From positions 1-40,355 of IMG/VR virus record IMGVR_UViG_3300044960_000297: a stretch of 40,355 nt of DNA. The stretch is one strand, 5' to 3'. The notes beneath the pieces are model-generated. The model did no database searches and had not been told where the DNA came from. It worked only from the letters and a program-made list of their open reading frames with translations. The position numbers were made by a program, and so were the translations under genes. Of the stretch, positions 5,037 to 12,671 are shown piece by piece (position 1 is the stretch's first letter; each line of letters begins with the position of its first letter). The DNA comes from a virus.

Positions 5037-6488
5037 GTGACTAATCCGCTTGCTCTGGCGCGGGCTCTTGTCCGTGAGATGCCCGCGCCACCGCCGCCCG
5101 AGGCCAAGAAATTCGCGCCGAAGACGCCCGAGGACGTATGGGCGTTCTTCGGTCTGACGCCATACCCGCATCAGATCGCGGCCATGAAGCGGCCGCAGCG
5201 CTTTCTTGTCGACGTCTGGCATCGCCGCGCCGGCAAGAGCACGGAGAAGCTGCTCAAGCTGCTGTTTCGGGCCTATCACGCTCCGCTGCCCCGGGCTCGC
5301 TATGCGTTCCTGGGGCCGACCTACAGTCAGGTCCAAGACATCGCTTGGGCGGAGCTTCGGGCTTTCGGGGCAGCCATCCCTGGGGCCGTGATCAAGGAAA
5401 GCCTTATGGCGGTGGTCATACCTACTGCCATCGGCGACTACGCCCGCATAAGGCTGTATGGCGTTGACAGTCCGAAGCAGCGCCTTCGCGGCTCGTATCT
5501 GGATGGGGTTGTGCTGGATGAATTCCAGCATATCCCAGAACATGTCTGGACACAGCAGGTTCGCCCCATGCTGGCGGACAGGTCCCGGGCCTGTATTGAT
5601 GCCTTGGGCCTGCGTAATCAGTGGGCGAATTTCATCGGGACGCCGCTCGGGCGCAACCATCTCTATTCCTTCTTTCAGCGCGCTGAGGCATGGGGGCGTG
5701 GTGATAGTGTAATTGTCAGAACGGGCCAGAAGCTGGAAGAAATCAGGTCTGACCAGTGGGCTGCTCTCAAGTTAACTGTAGAAGACACCAAAGTAATACC
5801 GGAAGACGAGCTAAGAGAAATTCGGGCGACTACTCCGGAAGTAGAGTATGCGCAAGAATTCGATTGCGATTTCGATGCCGGAGTGCTTGGCGCTATTTTC
5901 TCTAACGAATTGCGAGACCTCAAAGCAAGAAATGGCGTGACGGAGTGCCAAGTAAATCCGCATGCTGAGGTTCTCTTGTCTTTCGACTTGGGCCTCAACG
6001 ACTTGACCGTTTGCTGGTTTTTCCAGCGGATAGGTCCGTGGGTAGTTTTTGTCGACTGCATGGAATGGTCCAATGCGGCTATAACTACCATCGTTAAAGA
6101 CATTCAATCCAAGGGATACCGGCTCGGGACGGCCTATTTTCCCCATGATGTGAGACAAAGGGATATGGGCACTGCAAAAACGAGATTGTCTCAGTTTCGA
6201 GAGCTTGGTCTCAAGGCTTTACCCGTGTCTACTAACGTGAGCCTGCAAGACGGCATTGCTGCGACGCGGCGGCTGCTCATGCGGGCGATGTTTGACCGCG
6301 AGCGGTGCGGGCACGCCGTCGAAATCCTGGGGACGTATCGGCGAGAGAAGGACCCGACTACCGGGCTGTTGAGGGCGGAGCCTGTGCATGATGTTTCTTC
6401 GCATTATGCTGATGCGTTGAGAACGGCGGCAGTTGGAATGCCGCGCTGGACAGGCTATACTTTCAAGGGTAGTATGGCGGAGCTTTAG
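5037..6488 (+). CDS. terL: Terminase large subunit (DNA-packaging ATPase/nuclease)
   Basis: A 483-residue packaging motor that binds the portal, pumps DNA into the prohead and cuts concatemers. Walker A is HRRAGKS at residues 62-68, Walker B GVVLDE at about 158-163, and IGTPLGRNHLY is the coupling region. The RNase H-like nuclease shows SFDLGLND (D318), YFPHD, and HYADALR near residues 456-462. The start is uncertain: GTG 5037 directly abuts its only purine-rich tract (AAAGAGG). An upstream ATG at 4989 is in frame but separated by an amber codon at 5025-5027. No small terminase subunit is recognisable, and the usual place for one is taken by the insertion. Bases 5700-6240 are visibly poorer in GC than the rest. 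Confidence 0.95.
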   Translation: MTNPLALARALVREMPAPPPPEAKKFAPKTPEDVWAFFGLTPYPHQIAAMKRPQRFLVDVWHRRAGKSTEKLLKLLFRAYHAPLPRARYAFLGPTYSQVQDIAWAELRAFGAAIPGAVIKESLMAVVIPTAIGDYARIRLYGVDSPKQRLRGSYLDGVVLDEFQHIPEHVWTQQVRPMLADRSRACIDALGLRNQWANFIGTPLGRNHLYSFFQRAEAWGRGDSVIVRTGQKLEEIRSDQWAALKLTVEDTKVIPEDELREIRATTPEVEYAQEFDCDFDAGVLGAIFSNELRDLKARNGVTECQVNPHAEVLLSFDLGLNDLTVCWFFQRIGPWVVFVDCMEWSNAAITTIVKDIQSKGYRLGTAYFPHDVRQRDMGTAKTRLSQFRELGLKALPVSTNVSLQDGIAATRRLLMRAMFDRERCGHAVEILGTYRREKDPTTGLLRAEPVHDVSSHYADALRTAAVGMPRWTGYTFKGSMAEL

Positions 6489-6496
6489 GAGGACTC

Positions 6497-6859
6497 ATGG
6501 CCACTGTAGCCGGCTCTTTTTCTATTGGTGACAACAGGGCGCATTCCATCAGCGTCCAGTGGGCCGACCTGCTGAATGGCGATAACGGTGCGCCGTGGGA
6601 TACGGCCGGGCCTCCGCGCACGCTGTTCGTCTCCGTGCGGGGCACGTTCGGCACTGGTGGCTCTGTCACTCTACAGGGCTCGGCCGATGGGCTGACCTGG
6701 GCTGCGCTGTCGCAGATCGGGGGCGCGGCTGCGACCTTTACCGCCGCTGCCAGCGTTGGCGTTCTTGGCAATCCGAGGTTCATTCGGCCTATTGTTACGG
6801 CCGGCGACGGTTCCACCAGCTTGACGGTTGTGGTTTATGCCACTTCTCAGGTAGGCTAG
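6497..6859 (+). CDS. Small probable structural protein, 120 aa
   Basis: TAGGAGG lies just before the ATG. The product is rich in Gly, Ala, Ser and Thr and has beta-strand-like stretches (RTLFVSVRGTFGTGGSVTLQ, ADGLTWAALSQIGGA, LTVVVYATSQVG). Such small all-beta proteins near the packaging genes are often head decoration or virion-associated proteins. No specific family was recognised. It is the first of four small genes between terminase and portal. Confidence 0.7.
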   Translation: MATVAGSFSIGDNRAHSISVQWADLLNGDNGAPWDTAGPPRTLFVSVRGTFGTGGSVTLQGSADGLTWAALSQIGGAAATFTAAASVGVLGNPRFIRPIVTAGDGSTSLTVVVYATSQVG

Positions 6860-6863
6860 GAGC

Positions 6864-7115
6864 GTGGGGCACGACTCTTTCCTTGAGTTTCTTGACGGCA
6901 AGGTTCCTTCCGCCGTCCCTGACCTTCGGGTGACCGACCCCGGGGACCCGTCGTTCGTTCCGCTGTCGGAGCGGACGGCGCGACAGCAGGCGCGGCTCCT
7001 TATTGCGCTTAACGCGAAGAAGCCTAGACATCGCGCCCTGTTTTCCCGCAAGGAAGAGGCCAGGATGAATACGGTGCTTCCGCTTACCAATCTTGTCTGG
7101 GCGACGGAGGATTGA
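6864..7115 (+). CDS. Hypothetical protein, 83 aa
   Basis: It starts at GTG 6864; the purine-rich tract AGGTAGG at 6849-6855 is the better-spaced ribosome site. The product reads like a small basic head-region protein (LSERTARQQARLLIALNAKK) with no recognisable domain. Its TGA touches the ATG of the next gene, so it belongs to a coupled run of small genes before the portal. A head assembly role is inferred only from position. Confidence 0.6.
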   Translation: MGHDSFLEFLDGKVPSAVPDLRVTDPGDPSFVPLSERTARQQARLLIALNAKKPRHRALFSRKEEARMNTVLPLTNLVWATED

Positions 7116-7355
7116 ATGGCGGCGGTGGTCCCTGGCAGCAACGCCTTCAACCCGGTGCTTTATCGGCAGCTTTTCGGTCGCGAGCCGCCCGGCGGCTCTC
7201 CGGATCGTGCGCGAGCGCCTGCCAGCACCAGCCCCGGCGACCGGGAGACGGCAGAGATGGAGCGGCAGGCGCGGGAGCGCGCAGCCTCTGCGGCTCAGCG
7301 CTTTTCGCTTCTTGGTGGCCGTGCGGCGCTGAGCCGCGCGGGTCTTTTGAGTTAG
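7116..7355 (+). CDS. Hypothetical protein, 79 aa
   Basis: ATG 7116 follows the previous stop immediately, with CGGAGG at 7105-7110. The protein has a proline/serine-rich linker in the middle and a helical C-terminal half (REARER-like, then RFSLLGGRAALSRAGLLS). The ending resembles that of the next gene (ILNAGGLLR): both finish in an R-A/N-A-G-L-L motif, which suggests a shared binding mode. No family was recognised. Confidence 0.6.
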   Translation: MAAVVPGSNAFNPVLYRQLFGREPPGGSPDRARAPASTSPGDRETAEMERQARERAASAAQRFSLLGGRAALSRAGLLS

Positions 7356-7364
7356 GAGGGTGAG

Positions 7365-7595
7365 ATGGGCGGGATTGTCAGCGCGATTTTTGGTGGTGGC
7401 AACAAGCCGGATTATGCTGCCATGCAGGCCGAGGCTGAGGCGCGTGCGGAGGCGCGAGCGAAGAAGGAGAGGGAAGAGGCGGCTCGAAAGGCGGCCGAAG
7501 AGACCCGATCTGTCATGCGCGCACGCGGCGGAAGGGCGGCTACCATCTTGACCGATGAGCGCAGCATTCTTAATGCTGGTGGGCTTCTGCGCTAG
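7365..7595 (+). CDS. Small helical phage protein before the portal, 76 aa
   Basis: AGGAGGGTGAG directly precedes the ATG. The product begins with a glycine-rich hydrophobic head (MGGIVSAIFGGG), followed by a long alanine/glutamate/arginine helix. It ends with GRAATILTDERSILNAGGLL. Similar small proteins lie next to the portal in many T7-like phages of proteobacteria and may be minor virion or connector-associated proteins. The precise role is unknown. Confidence 0.7.
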   Translation: MGGIVSAIFGGGNKPDYAAMQAEAEARAEARAKKEREEAARKAAEETRSVMRARGGRAATILTDERSILNAGGLLR

Positions 7596-7597
7596 GT

Positions 7598-9259
7598 ATG
7601 CCCGCTCTCGATACTCGCGCTGGACTGTTGCGCAGCCGCTATGAGGCGGCTCTTGCCGTGCGCCGTGAGCGCGAGGGCTTGTGGCGCAGTCTACAGGCGG
7701 TAGTCCAGCCGACGTCCTTGTCCTACGAAGAGAACCAGGGTGCGGCGGACACCCGCGAGCGGCGGCTGCTTGACAGCACGGCGGCGGACTCCTTGGAGCT
7801 TTTCGCTTCGTTTCTTATGTCGGAGGTCTTTCTCGCGGGGACTTCCGACGCTGCCATTCGCTTTGTGCCTTCCGATCGGCTGGGGGTGCCTGTCAGGCCG
7901 CATCAGCTTGATCTGGCGGCCCAGCAGTGGTTGCAGGATGTCGCTTTCGCCCTGACTTCCGTCATGTTCTCCGGCAGGAAGTCCGGCGTTGCTGCCATTC
8001 ACAATCTGTGTCTTGATCTTGGTCTCTACGGGGCGGCGTGTATTGCCGTCTGGCGGAGCAAGGACCGGGACGATCCGCTGCCGGTCTTTCGGCACTATCC
8101 TGTCTGGCAGGTCGCGGGCGACAGCGAGGCGGTCTACATCCTGGACGTGATGTCGGCCAGACAGGCCCGTTCGCGCTGGCCGGAACACGATGCTCTGTTT
8201 TCTGCGCGTGTGGCGCATGATCGTCCTGATGCCGTTCAGATTGTCTATGCCTGCCTGTCGGCCAAGGACCCGGACATCGACGATCTGGTCTCGCCCGGCA
8301 TGCGGGCGCTCGGTGCGCCGTATTACGGCGTGTGGATGTATGAGAACAATATTCTGGCCGAGGAACGTTACACCAGCAAGCCGGTGATCTTTGCGCCGTG
8401 GTATAGCGTAGACAATACGCCGTGGGGCCGGTCGCCCGCCATGACGGCGCTTGGTGACGTCTTCCTGGTCAACAACCTCTCTGACATCACCATGCGCGGC
8501 GCGGAGAAGCTGGTTGATCCTCCGCTTGAGGTCCGCGACGGCGCTCTGCTTTCTCCCGCCCGGCTCTATCCTGGTGGGCTGACATATACCGACAGTGACA
8601 ACGCGGCCTTGAAGCCTATCATTCCTCCGGGTGCGAGCCGTATTGAGGTTGGCGTCGAGCTTCTGCGGGACCGGCAGGCCAGGATCGAGCGGGCGTTCTT
8701 CCTTCCGCTGTTTCAGACTGCTAACCCCACCGGCAGCAAGCAGCCCCGCACGGCGTATGAGGTCGCACTGGAAAAGGACGAGCGAAGCCGCGCTATTGCG
8801 CCCATGGTCCTTCGGATCATGGGCAGTGTCTTGGAGCCTCTGGTCCAGCGGCTGCTCGACGTGCTTCTCCGGGACGGCCTTCTTCCTCCGATGCCGGCGT
8901 CGCTCGGCGGGTTCCAGTTGAAGGTGATGACCAATAGCCCGCTCGTCCTGGCGCTACAGCAGACCCGCATGGCCGGGCTTGAGCGCTGGGTTCAGGCGGT
9001 GTCTGTCCTGGCGCAGTCCACCAGCAACCTTGATCCGCTGGACAACATCAATGTGGACAAGGTTGTTCGAATTCTTCATGGGGCTTTCAATGCTCCGGCT
9101 GAAATTCTTCGCTCGCATAGCGAGGTCGAGGAATTGCGGCGGCGGCGCGTTGAGGCTGCGTCGACCATGGCCGATGCTGAGGCTGCGGCAGTGAGTGCCA
9201 AGGCGGCCGCTCAAATGTTGACCGCCGCCAATAAGGCAGGCATAATCGGCACTCGATGA
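7598..9259 (+). CDS. Portal protein (head-to-tail connector)
   Basis: A 553-residue portal of the T7 gp8-like head-tail connecting family. It forms the dodecameric ring at the unique capsid vertex through which DNA enters and leaves. Family-typical segments are visible: REGLWRSLQAVVQP near the start, DSTAADSLELFASFL, NLCLDLGLYGAACIAV, NTPWGRSPAMTALGDV and KLVDPPLEV. QTANPTGSKQPRTAYEV and the helical C-terminus with VEELRRRRVEA follow. Length is normal for the family. The stop overlaps the next ATG (ATGA). Confidence 0.93.
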   Translation: MPALDTRAGLLRSRYEAALAVRREREGLWRSLQAVVQPTSLSYEENQGAADTRERRLLDSTAADSLELFASFLMSEVFLAGTSDAAIRFVPSDRLGVPVRPHQLDLAAQQWLQDVAFALTSVMFSGRKSGVAAIHNLCLDLGLYGAACIAVWRSKDRDDPLPVFRHYPVWQVAGDSEAVYILDVMSARQARSRWPEHDALFSARVAHDRPDAVQIVYACLSAKDPDIDDLVSPGMRALGAPYYGVWMYENNILAEERYTSKPVIFAPWYSVDNTPWGRSPAMTALGDVFLVNNLSDITMRGAEKLVDPPLEVRDGALLSPARLYPGGLTYTDSDNAALKPIIPPGASRIEVGVELLRDRQARIERAFFLPLFQTANPTGSKQPRTAYEVALEKDERSRAIAPMVLRIMGSVLEPLVQRLLDVLLRDGLLPPMPASLGGFQLKVMTNSPLVLALQQTRMAGLERWVQAVSVLAQSTSNLDPLDNINVDKVVRILHGAFNAPAEILRSHSEVEELRRRRVEAASTMADAEAAAVSAKAAAQMLTAANKAGIIGTR

Positions 9260-9495
9260 CGGTCAATCTGGACGAGGCCATTCTGGCGGCGCGGGCGCTT
9301 GCTGGTTCTCCGCAGTGGGAGATTTTGCGGCGCTACCTTGTGGCGCGGTTCGGCTTTACGGAGCGGACCACCCTGGTTGCCGATAGCTTTGCCCAGACGG
9401 CTTTCAACGAGGGTCAGCGGGCCTTGGCGTTGCACCTTGTCGGGTTGGCCGACCGCTTGACTGTCCAGGAACAGAAGGAGAGGAATAATGAGTGA
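9256..9495 (+). CDS. Small Bbp19-like phage protein, 79 aa
   Basis: The ATG overlaps the portal stop. The sequence has a front part around WEILRRYLVARFGF and a helix AFNEGQRALALHLVGLADRL. These recall the small Bbp19-type proteins found between portal and scaffold in many podoviruses, where an N-terminal helix is followed by 'EGxRxxxLxIxxLL'. The function in those phages is not known. Assignment rests on pattern and position only. Confidence 0.65.
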   Translation: MTVNLDEAILAARALAGSPQWEILRRYLVARFGFTERTTLVADSFAQTAFNEGQRALALHLVGLADRLTVQEQKERNNE

Positions 9496-10360
9496 TGCTG
9501 CTGTGGAAGCACCCGCTGTTCCGGCTGGGGACGGCGCTGGAAATGGCGGAGGCGCTGCCGGGCCTGCGGACGGTGCAAGCCGTGCTGTTGCCCAGTCCGC
9601 CCCCCAACCGAAGTCGCCCGGAGCCTGGATCGAGGACATCGCAGACGCCGATCTCAGGAGGCGAGTCGGAAAATTTGCCGGGAAGCCTGTCTCCGACCTT
9701 GCCGCAGCCTACGCGCACGCGGAGAGTCTGATCGGCAGTGATCCGACTCAGCTTGTCAAGGTCGACGAGGCGGCTAAGGCCGATCCTTCCGGGCTCTTGC
9801 GGCGGCTCGGTCTGCCCGACACGCCGGATGCCTACAAGTTTGAGGGCCTGCCCGATGGTGCGCTTTCGGAGGACGATCTCAAGATTTACGCCAAGATGGC
9901 GCACGAGGCAGGCTTGCTGCCGGCTCAGGCTGATAAGCTCATCAAGGCGACGGCTGCTCTGGCCCAGGAACGGGTCAAGCAGGCCGAGGCAGCGCTTGAG
10001 GCTCGGGCTAATGCGCAGATTGACGAGCTTAAGAAGACGTATGGCCGCGAGTTTGACGATATTGTGAAGAGCGCCAAGCAGGCCGCTAAGGAGCTTGATC
10101 TTGTTGACGTGCTTTCCGACGCTGGTCTCGGCACGCATCCCAAGGTCATCTCGGCCCTGGCCAAGATTGGCAAGCTGTTTGCCGAGGCCGGCGGGCCTGC
10201 GGCAGCGGCTGCTCGGGCGGTTGGTCCTCACGAGGCTGCCGAGATGGCCCGAAATTTGAAGCGTCAGCAGCTTGCGGCCGTCATGGCCGGCGATAATGCC
10301 AAGGCCGACTCCCTCCAAGCCGAAATTGACGCCCTCTACCGGCGGGCCTATGGCGGTTGA
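9488..10360 (+). CDS. Capsid scaffolding protein
   Basis: A 290-residue acidic, alanine-rich, helical protein between portal and capsid genes, the standard place for scaffold. The first 40 residues are low complexity. The middle has a recurring scaffold phrase, WIEDIADADLRRRVGKF then KPVSDLAAAYAHAESLIG, and LGLPDTPDAYKFEGLP. The C-terminal third is coiled coil. AGGAGAGG precedes the ATG, and the start overlaps the end of the previous gene. Scaffold guides capsid assembly and is removed before DNA filling. A terminator follows. Confidence 0.88.
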   Translation: MSDAAVEAPAVPAGDGAGNGGGAAGPADGASRAVAQSAPQPKSPGAWIEDIADADLRRRVGKFAGKPVSDLAAAYAHAESLIGSDPTQLVKVDEAAKADPSGLLRRLGLPDTPDAYKFEGLPDGALSEDDLKIYAKMAHEAGLLPAQADKLIKATAALAQERVKQAEAALEARANAQIDELKKTYGREFDDIVKSAKQAAKELDLVDVLSDAGLGTHPKVISALAKIGKLFAEAGGPAAAAARAVGPHEAAEMARNLKRQQLAAVMAGDNAKADSLQAEIDALYRRAYGG

Positions 10361-10409
10361 CTTTAGTTGGTAGCCGTCCTACATTCTGGTCGCACCTCCT
10401 CGACACCTA

Positions 10410-10438
10410 GCCCCCGGGTAGCCCCCGGGGGTCTTTTT
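10410..10438 (+). terminator. Rho-independent terminator after scaffold gene
   Basis: GCCCCCGG at 10410-10417 pairs with CCGGGGGT at 10425-10432 (one G-T pair) around a 7-base loop, followed by CTTTTT. It stops or attenuates transcription just before the capsid promoter at 10447. Confidence 0.8.
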
Positions 10439-10446
10439 ATGGGGTA

Positions 10447-10475
10447 TTGACAAGTTAGTTTCGTCTAAGTATTGT
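10447..10475 (+). promoter_or_regulatory. Sigma70-like promoter for capsid gene
   Basis: TTGACA (10447-10452), a 17-base spacer, then TATTGT (10470-10475). The -35 is perfect and the -10 matches four of six positions. The expected start is near 10482, which gives a leader of about 100 bases before the capsid ATG at 10584. The leader contains ACCGGTCAGGCCGG and GGCTCCGATAACCG. A promoter here lets capsid be made in excess over portal and scaffold. Confidence 0.65.
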
Positions 10476-10583
10476 CTTAGTAATCACCGGTCAGGCCGGA
10501 GATCGGCTCGGGCATAGCGACCCGCAGGCTCCGATAACCGATGTGGTGGTTGTTAGTTTTGGCAGCTTCCACTAGGGGAGACC

Positions 10584-11498
10584 ATGAGCACTTCTATTGA
10601 TAATGCTCTTGTCCGGCAGTTTGGCGATACCGTGCTCATGCTGGCGGAGCAGACGATGGCCCGGGTGCGCGGCGTTGTGCGCACGGTGCCTGTTCGCGCA
10701 GAGATGTGGACGGTCGAGCGCCTCGGCGGCGTCGCGGCTACCGAGGTCGGCACGCGCTTCGAGCAGATCGGGCGCGGCGATATCGAGCACACCCGGCGCT
10801 GGGGCGTCATCCGCGCCTACGATGTCCGGCCGCTGTTCTTCGATAACCTCGACCGGGTGCGGATGATCATTGACTTCCGTTCGCCCTATGCGCGGCGCAT
10901 CGCTTCGGCGCTTGCTCGTGCCATGGACGATACGATCATTGCGGCACTTGACGGGCCTGTCACTTCCGGCAAGACCGCAGGGTCGACGGAAAACTTCCCG
11001 GCTGCGCAGAATGTCTTTTCCTACTCGTCTGGCACGACTCCGGGGCCGCTCAACCTTGATACGCTGCTCCGGGCCAAGGCGAAGCTTCTGGCGGCCGAGA
11101 CCATTACGGACCCGGATGCTCCGGTGAACGTCCTGCTCAACGAGAATGCTTGGCTTTCTCTGATGCAGGATAACCGGTTCGTTAACGGTGACTTCTCGCG
11201 GTTCTATCCGCTTGAGACCGGCCGTCTGCCGCCTTACCTCGGCATGCGTTTCATCCGGTCGCAGCGTCTGCCGGATATCTCGGATGCTGGGTATGACAGC
11301 GGCACGGCGGCGAACCGTGTGTTCATGTTCACTTCCGAGTCCATCGAATTCGGCGAGAACCAGCCCATCGTGCCCGACATCTCGCAGCGCCGGGACCTCC
11401 GTTTGCACCCGTGGCAGGTTTATGCCTGGGGCTCGTGGGGTGCCGTCCGCACGGAGGACGCGCAGGTGGTTCGCATCCTCGCGAAGAAGACCGTCTAA
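10584..11498 (+). CDS. Major capsid protein
   Basis: A 304-residue shell protein of the HK97-fold group found in podoviruses of proteobacteria. Family-like stretches are ARVRGVVRTVPVRAEMWTVE, FDNLDRVRMIIDFRSPYARR, PVNVLLNENAWLSLMQDNRF and a C-terminal VYAWGSWGAVRTED. GGGGAG precedes the ATG. Position directly after scaffold, its own promoter and its own terminator further on all fit the most abundant virion protein. Confidence 0.9.
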   Translation: MSTSIDNALVRQFGDTVLMLAEQTMARVRGVVRTVPVRAEMWTVERLGGVAATEVGTRFEQIGRGDIEHTRRWGVIRAYDVRPLFFDNLDRVRMIIDFRSPYARRIASALARAMDDTIIAALDGPVTSGKTAGSTENFPAAQNVFSYSSGTTPGPLNLDTLLRAKAKLLAAETITDPDAPVNVLLNENAWLSLMQDNRFVNGDFSRFYPLETGRLPPYLGMRFIRSQRLPDISDAGYDSGTAANRVFMFTSESIEFGENQPIVPDISQRRDLRLHPWQVYAWGSWGAVRTEDAQVVRILAKKTV

Positions 11499-11510
11499 GG
11501 AGATAGGAAC

Positions 11511-11951
11511 ATGTCTCAGCTTTCTACGCAGTATGCGGGCTTCGTGGCCAGCCCTCCGTCTCTTGTCAACGCGCGGGATTGGGGCGGCATGGTGCACGGG
11601 GCCTATGCGGTCTATGCGCCGGGTGTCCAGCTTGTCAACGGCTGGGTTGTCCGGCTTGCCCGCATCCCGGCTGGTGCTCGTATCAGGGGCGGCCTGATTG
11701 ACATTACGAATGCGTTCGGGGCGGCTGGCACTCAGGCCAATTTTGGGTTCACTGGTGCCGCGACGCAGTTTCTGACCAATCAGACGCTTTCGGCGGCGAC
11801 TCAGGTCATCTTTGACCGCGAGACGCGCGGCGTCGGCACGCTCGTTCCTGGCAGCAACGGCACTGACGTCGATTTGATCATGACGGTAACTGGCGTTGCC
11901 ACTCCGGTTACCACTGGTCGCCTTGTCATCTGGGTAGACTACGTTCTGTAA
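11511..11951 (+). CDS. Small capsid-linked protein, possible head decoration
   Basis: A 146-residue protein with AAGGAGA before its ATG, co-transcribed with the capsid gene and ended by the same terminator. It is glycine/threonine-rich with alternating hydrophobic residues (GGLIDITNAF, ATQFLTNQTLSAATQVIF, DVDLIMTVTGVATPVTTGR) ending in LVIWVDYVL. This suggests a beta-sandwich. Co-expression with capsid points to a decoration or cement protein; no family was recognised with certainty. Confidence 0.75.
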   Translation: MSQLSTQYAGFVASPPSLVNARDWGGMVHGAYAVYAPGVQLVNGWVVRLARIPAGARIRGGLIDITNAFGAAGTQANFGFTGAATQFLTNQTLSAATQVIFDRETRGVGTLVPGSNGTDVDLIMTVTGVATPVTTGRLVIWVDYVL

Positions 11952-11957
11952 GCCGCT

Positions 11958-12000
11958 GGCGACCGATCTGCTTGACTGTGGATCGGTCGCCTTTTATTTT
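11958..12000 (+). terminator. Strong rho-independent terminator after the capsid unit
   Basis: GGCGACCGATC (11958-11968) and GATCGGTCGCC (11981-11991) form a perfect 11-bp stem with a 12-base loop, followed by TTTTATTTT. It closes the capsid transcription unit. Some readthrough must occur, as the tail genes follow nine bases later with no obvious promoter. Confidence 0.93.
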
Positions 12001-12008
12001 GTGCGGCT

Positions 12009-12671
12009 ATGGCCACGCTCCTTGAGATTTTCAACACGGCTATTCTGAGGGCCGGGGTTCAGCCGCTGGTCTCGGTCGAGGACGATAGCAAGATCAGGCG
12101 TGACTGTGAGCTTTTCTACAAGGAGCGTCGCCGGGGGTTGCTGCGCCAGTATCGTTGGCGTTTCGCCATACGGCGGGTCCAGCTTGCGCCGGTAGAGGGT
12201 GCACCGGCTTTCGGTTTCGCGCGGCTCATGCGGCTTCCCGCCGATTGCGTCACTGTCATTGCAGCATCGCCGGACTTTGAGAGCGGGCGCGAGCTTCTTA
12301 CTGACGCTCCGGCCACTTATCGGGTCGAGGGCGATAATCTGTTGACTGATTATGATGCCATGTATGTCCTTTACGTGGCGGATGTGACCAACACGACCGA
12401 GTTTGATCCTCTCTTTGTAGAGACCCTATCTTTCTTCATGGCCGGTGATCTGTCTTTCAGCATCTCGAATGACAGAGAGCAGGCCAGCACGTGCTATGCC
12501 GAGGCGCGGGAGTCCCTCCGGCGTGCTCGACTGGCCGGGGCTATCGAGCAGCCTGCCGAAATTCCTGATACCTATGGGCTGATCGACTCGCGCGGCCGGA
12601 TGGGACTCGCCATGCGTGCTGGCCGGGTCCTCGGCCCTGTGCGGTATACTCCCGAGGCGGAGCCTCGCTAA
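12009..12671 (+). CDS. Tail tubular protein A (T7 gp11-like adaptor)
   Basis: A 220-residue adaptor that docks under the portal to start the short tail. Characteristic segments are LEIFNTAILRAGVQPLVSVE, RRDCELFYKERRRGLLRQY with YRWRFA, and RLPADCVTV. YVADVTNTTEFDPLFVETL and the helical DREQASTCYAEARESLRRAR follow. Length is as in the family. The TAA shares its last A with the ATG of the tail tubular B gene, which indicates coupled translation. Confidence 0.9.
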   Translation: MATLLEIFNTAILRAGVQPLVSVEDDSKIRRDCELFYKERRRGLLRQYRWRFAIRRVQLAPVEGAPAFGFARLMRLPADCVTVIAASPDFESGRELLTDAPATYRVEGDNLLTDYDAMYVLYVADVTNTTEFDPLFVETLSFFMAGDLSFSISNDREQASTCYAEARESLRRARLAGAIEQPAEIPDTYGLIDSRGRMGLAMRAGRVLGPVRYTPEAEPR

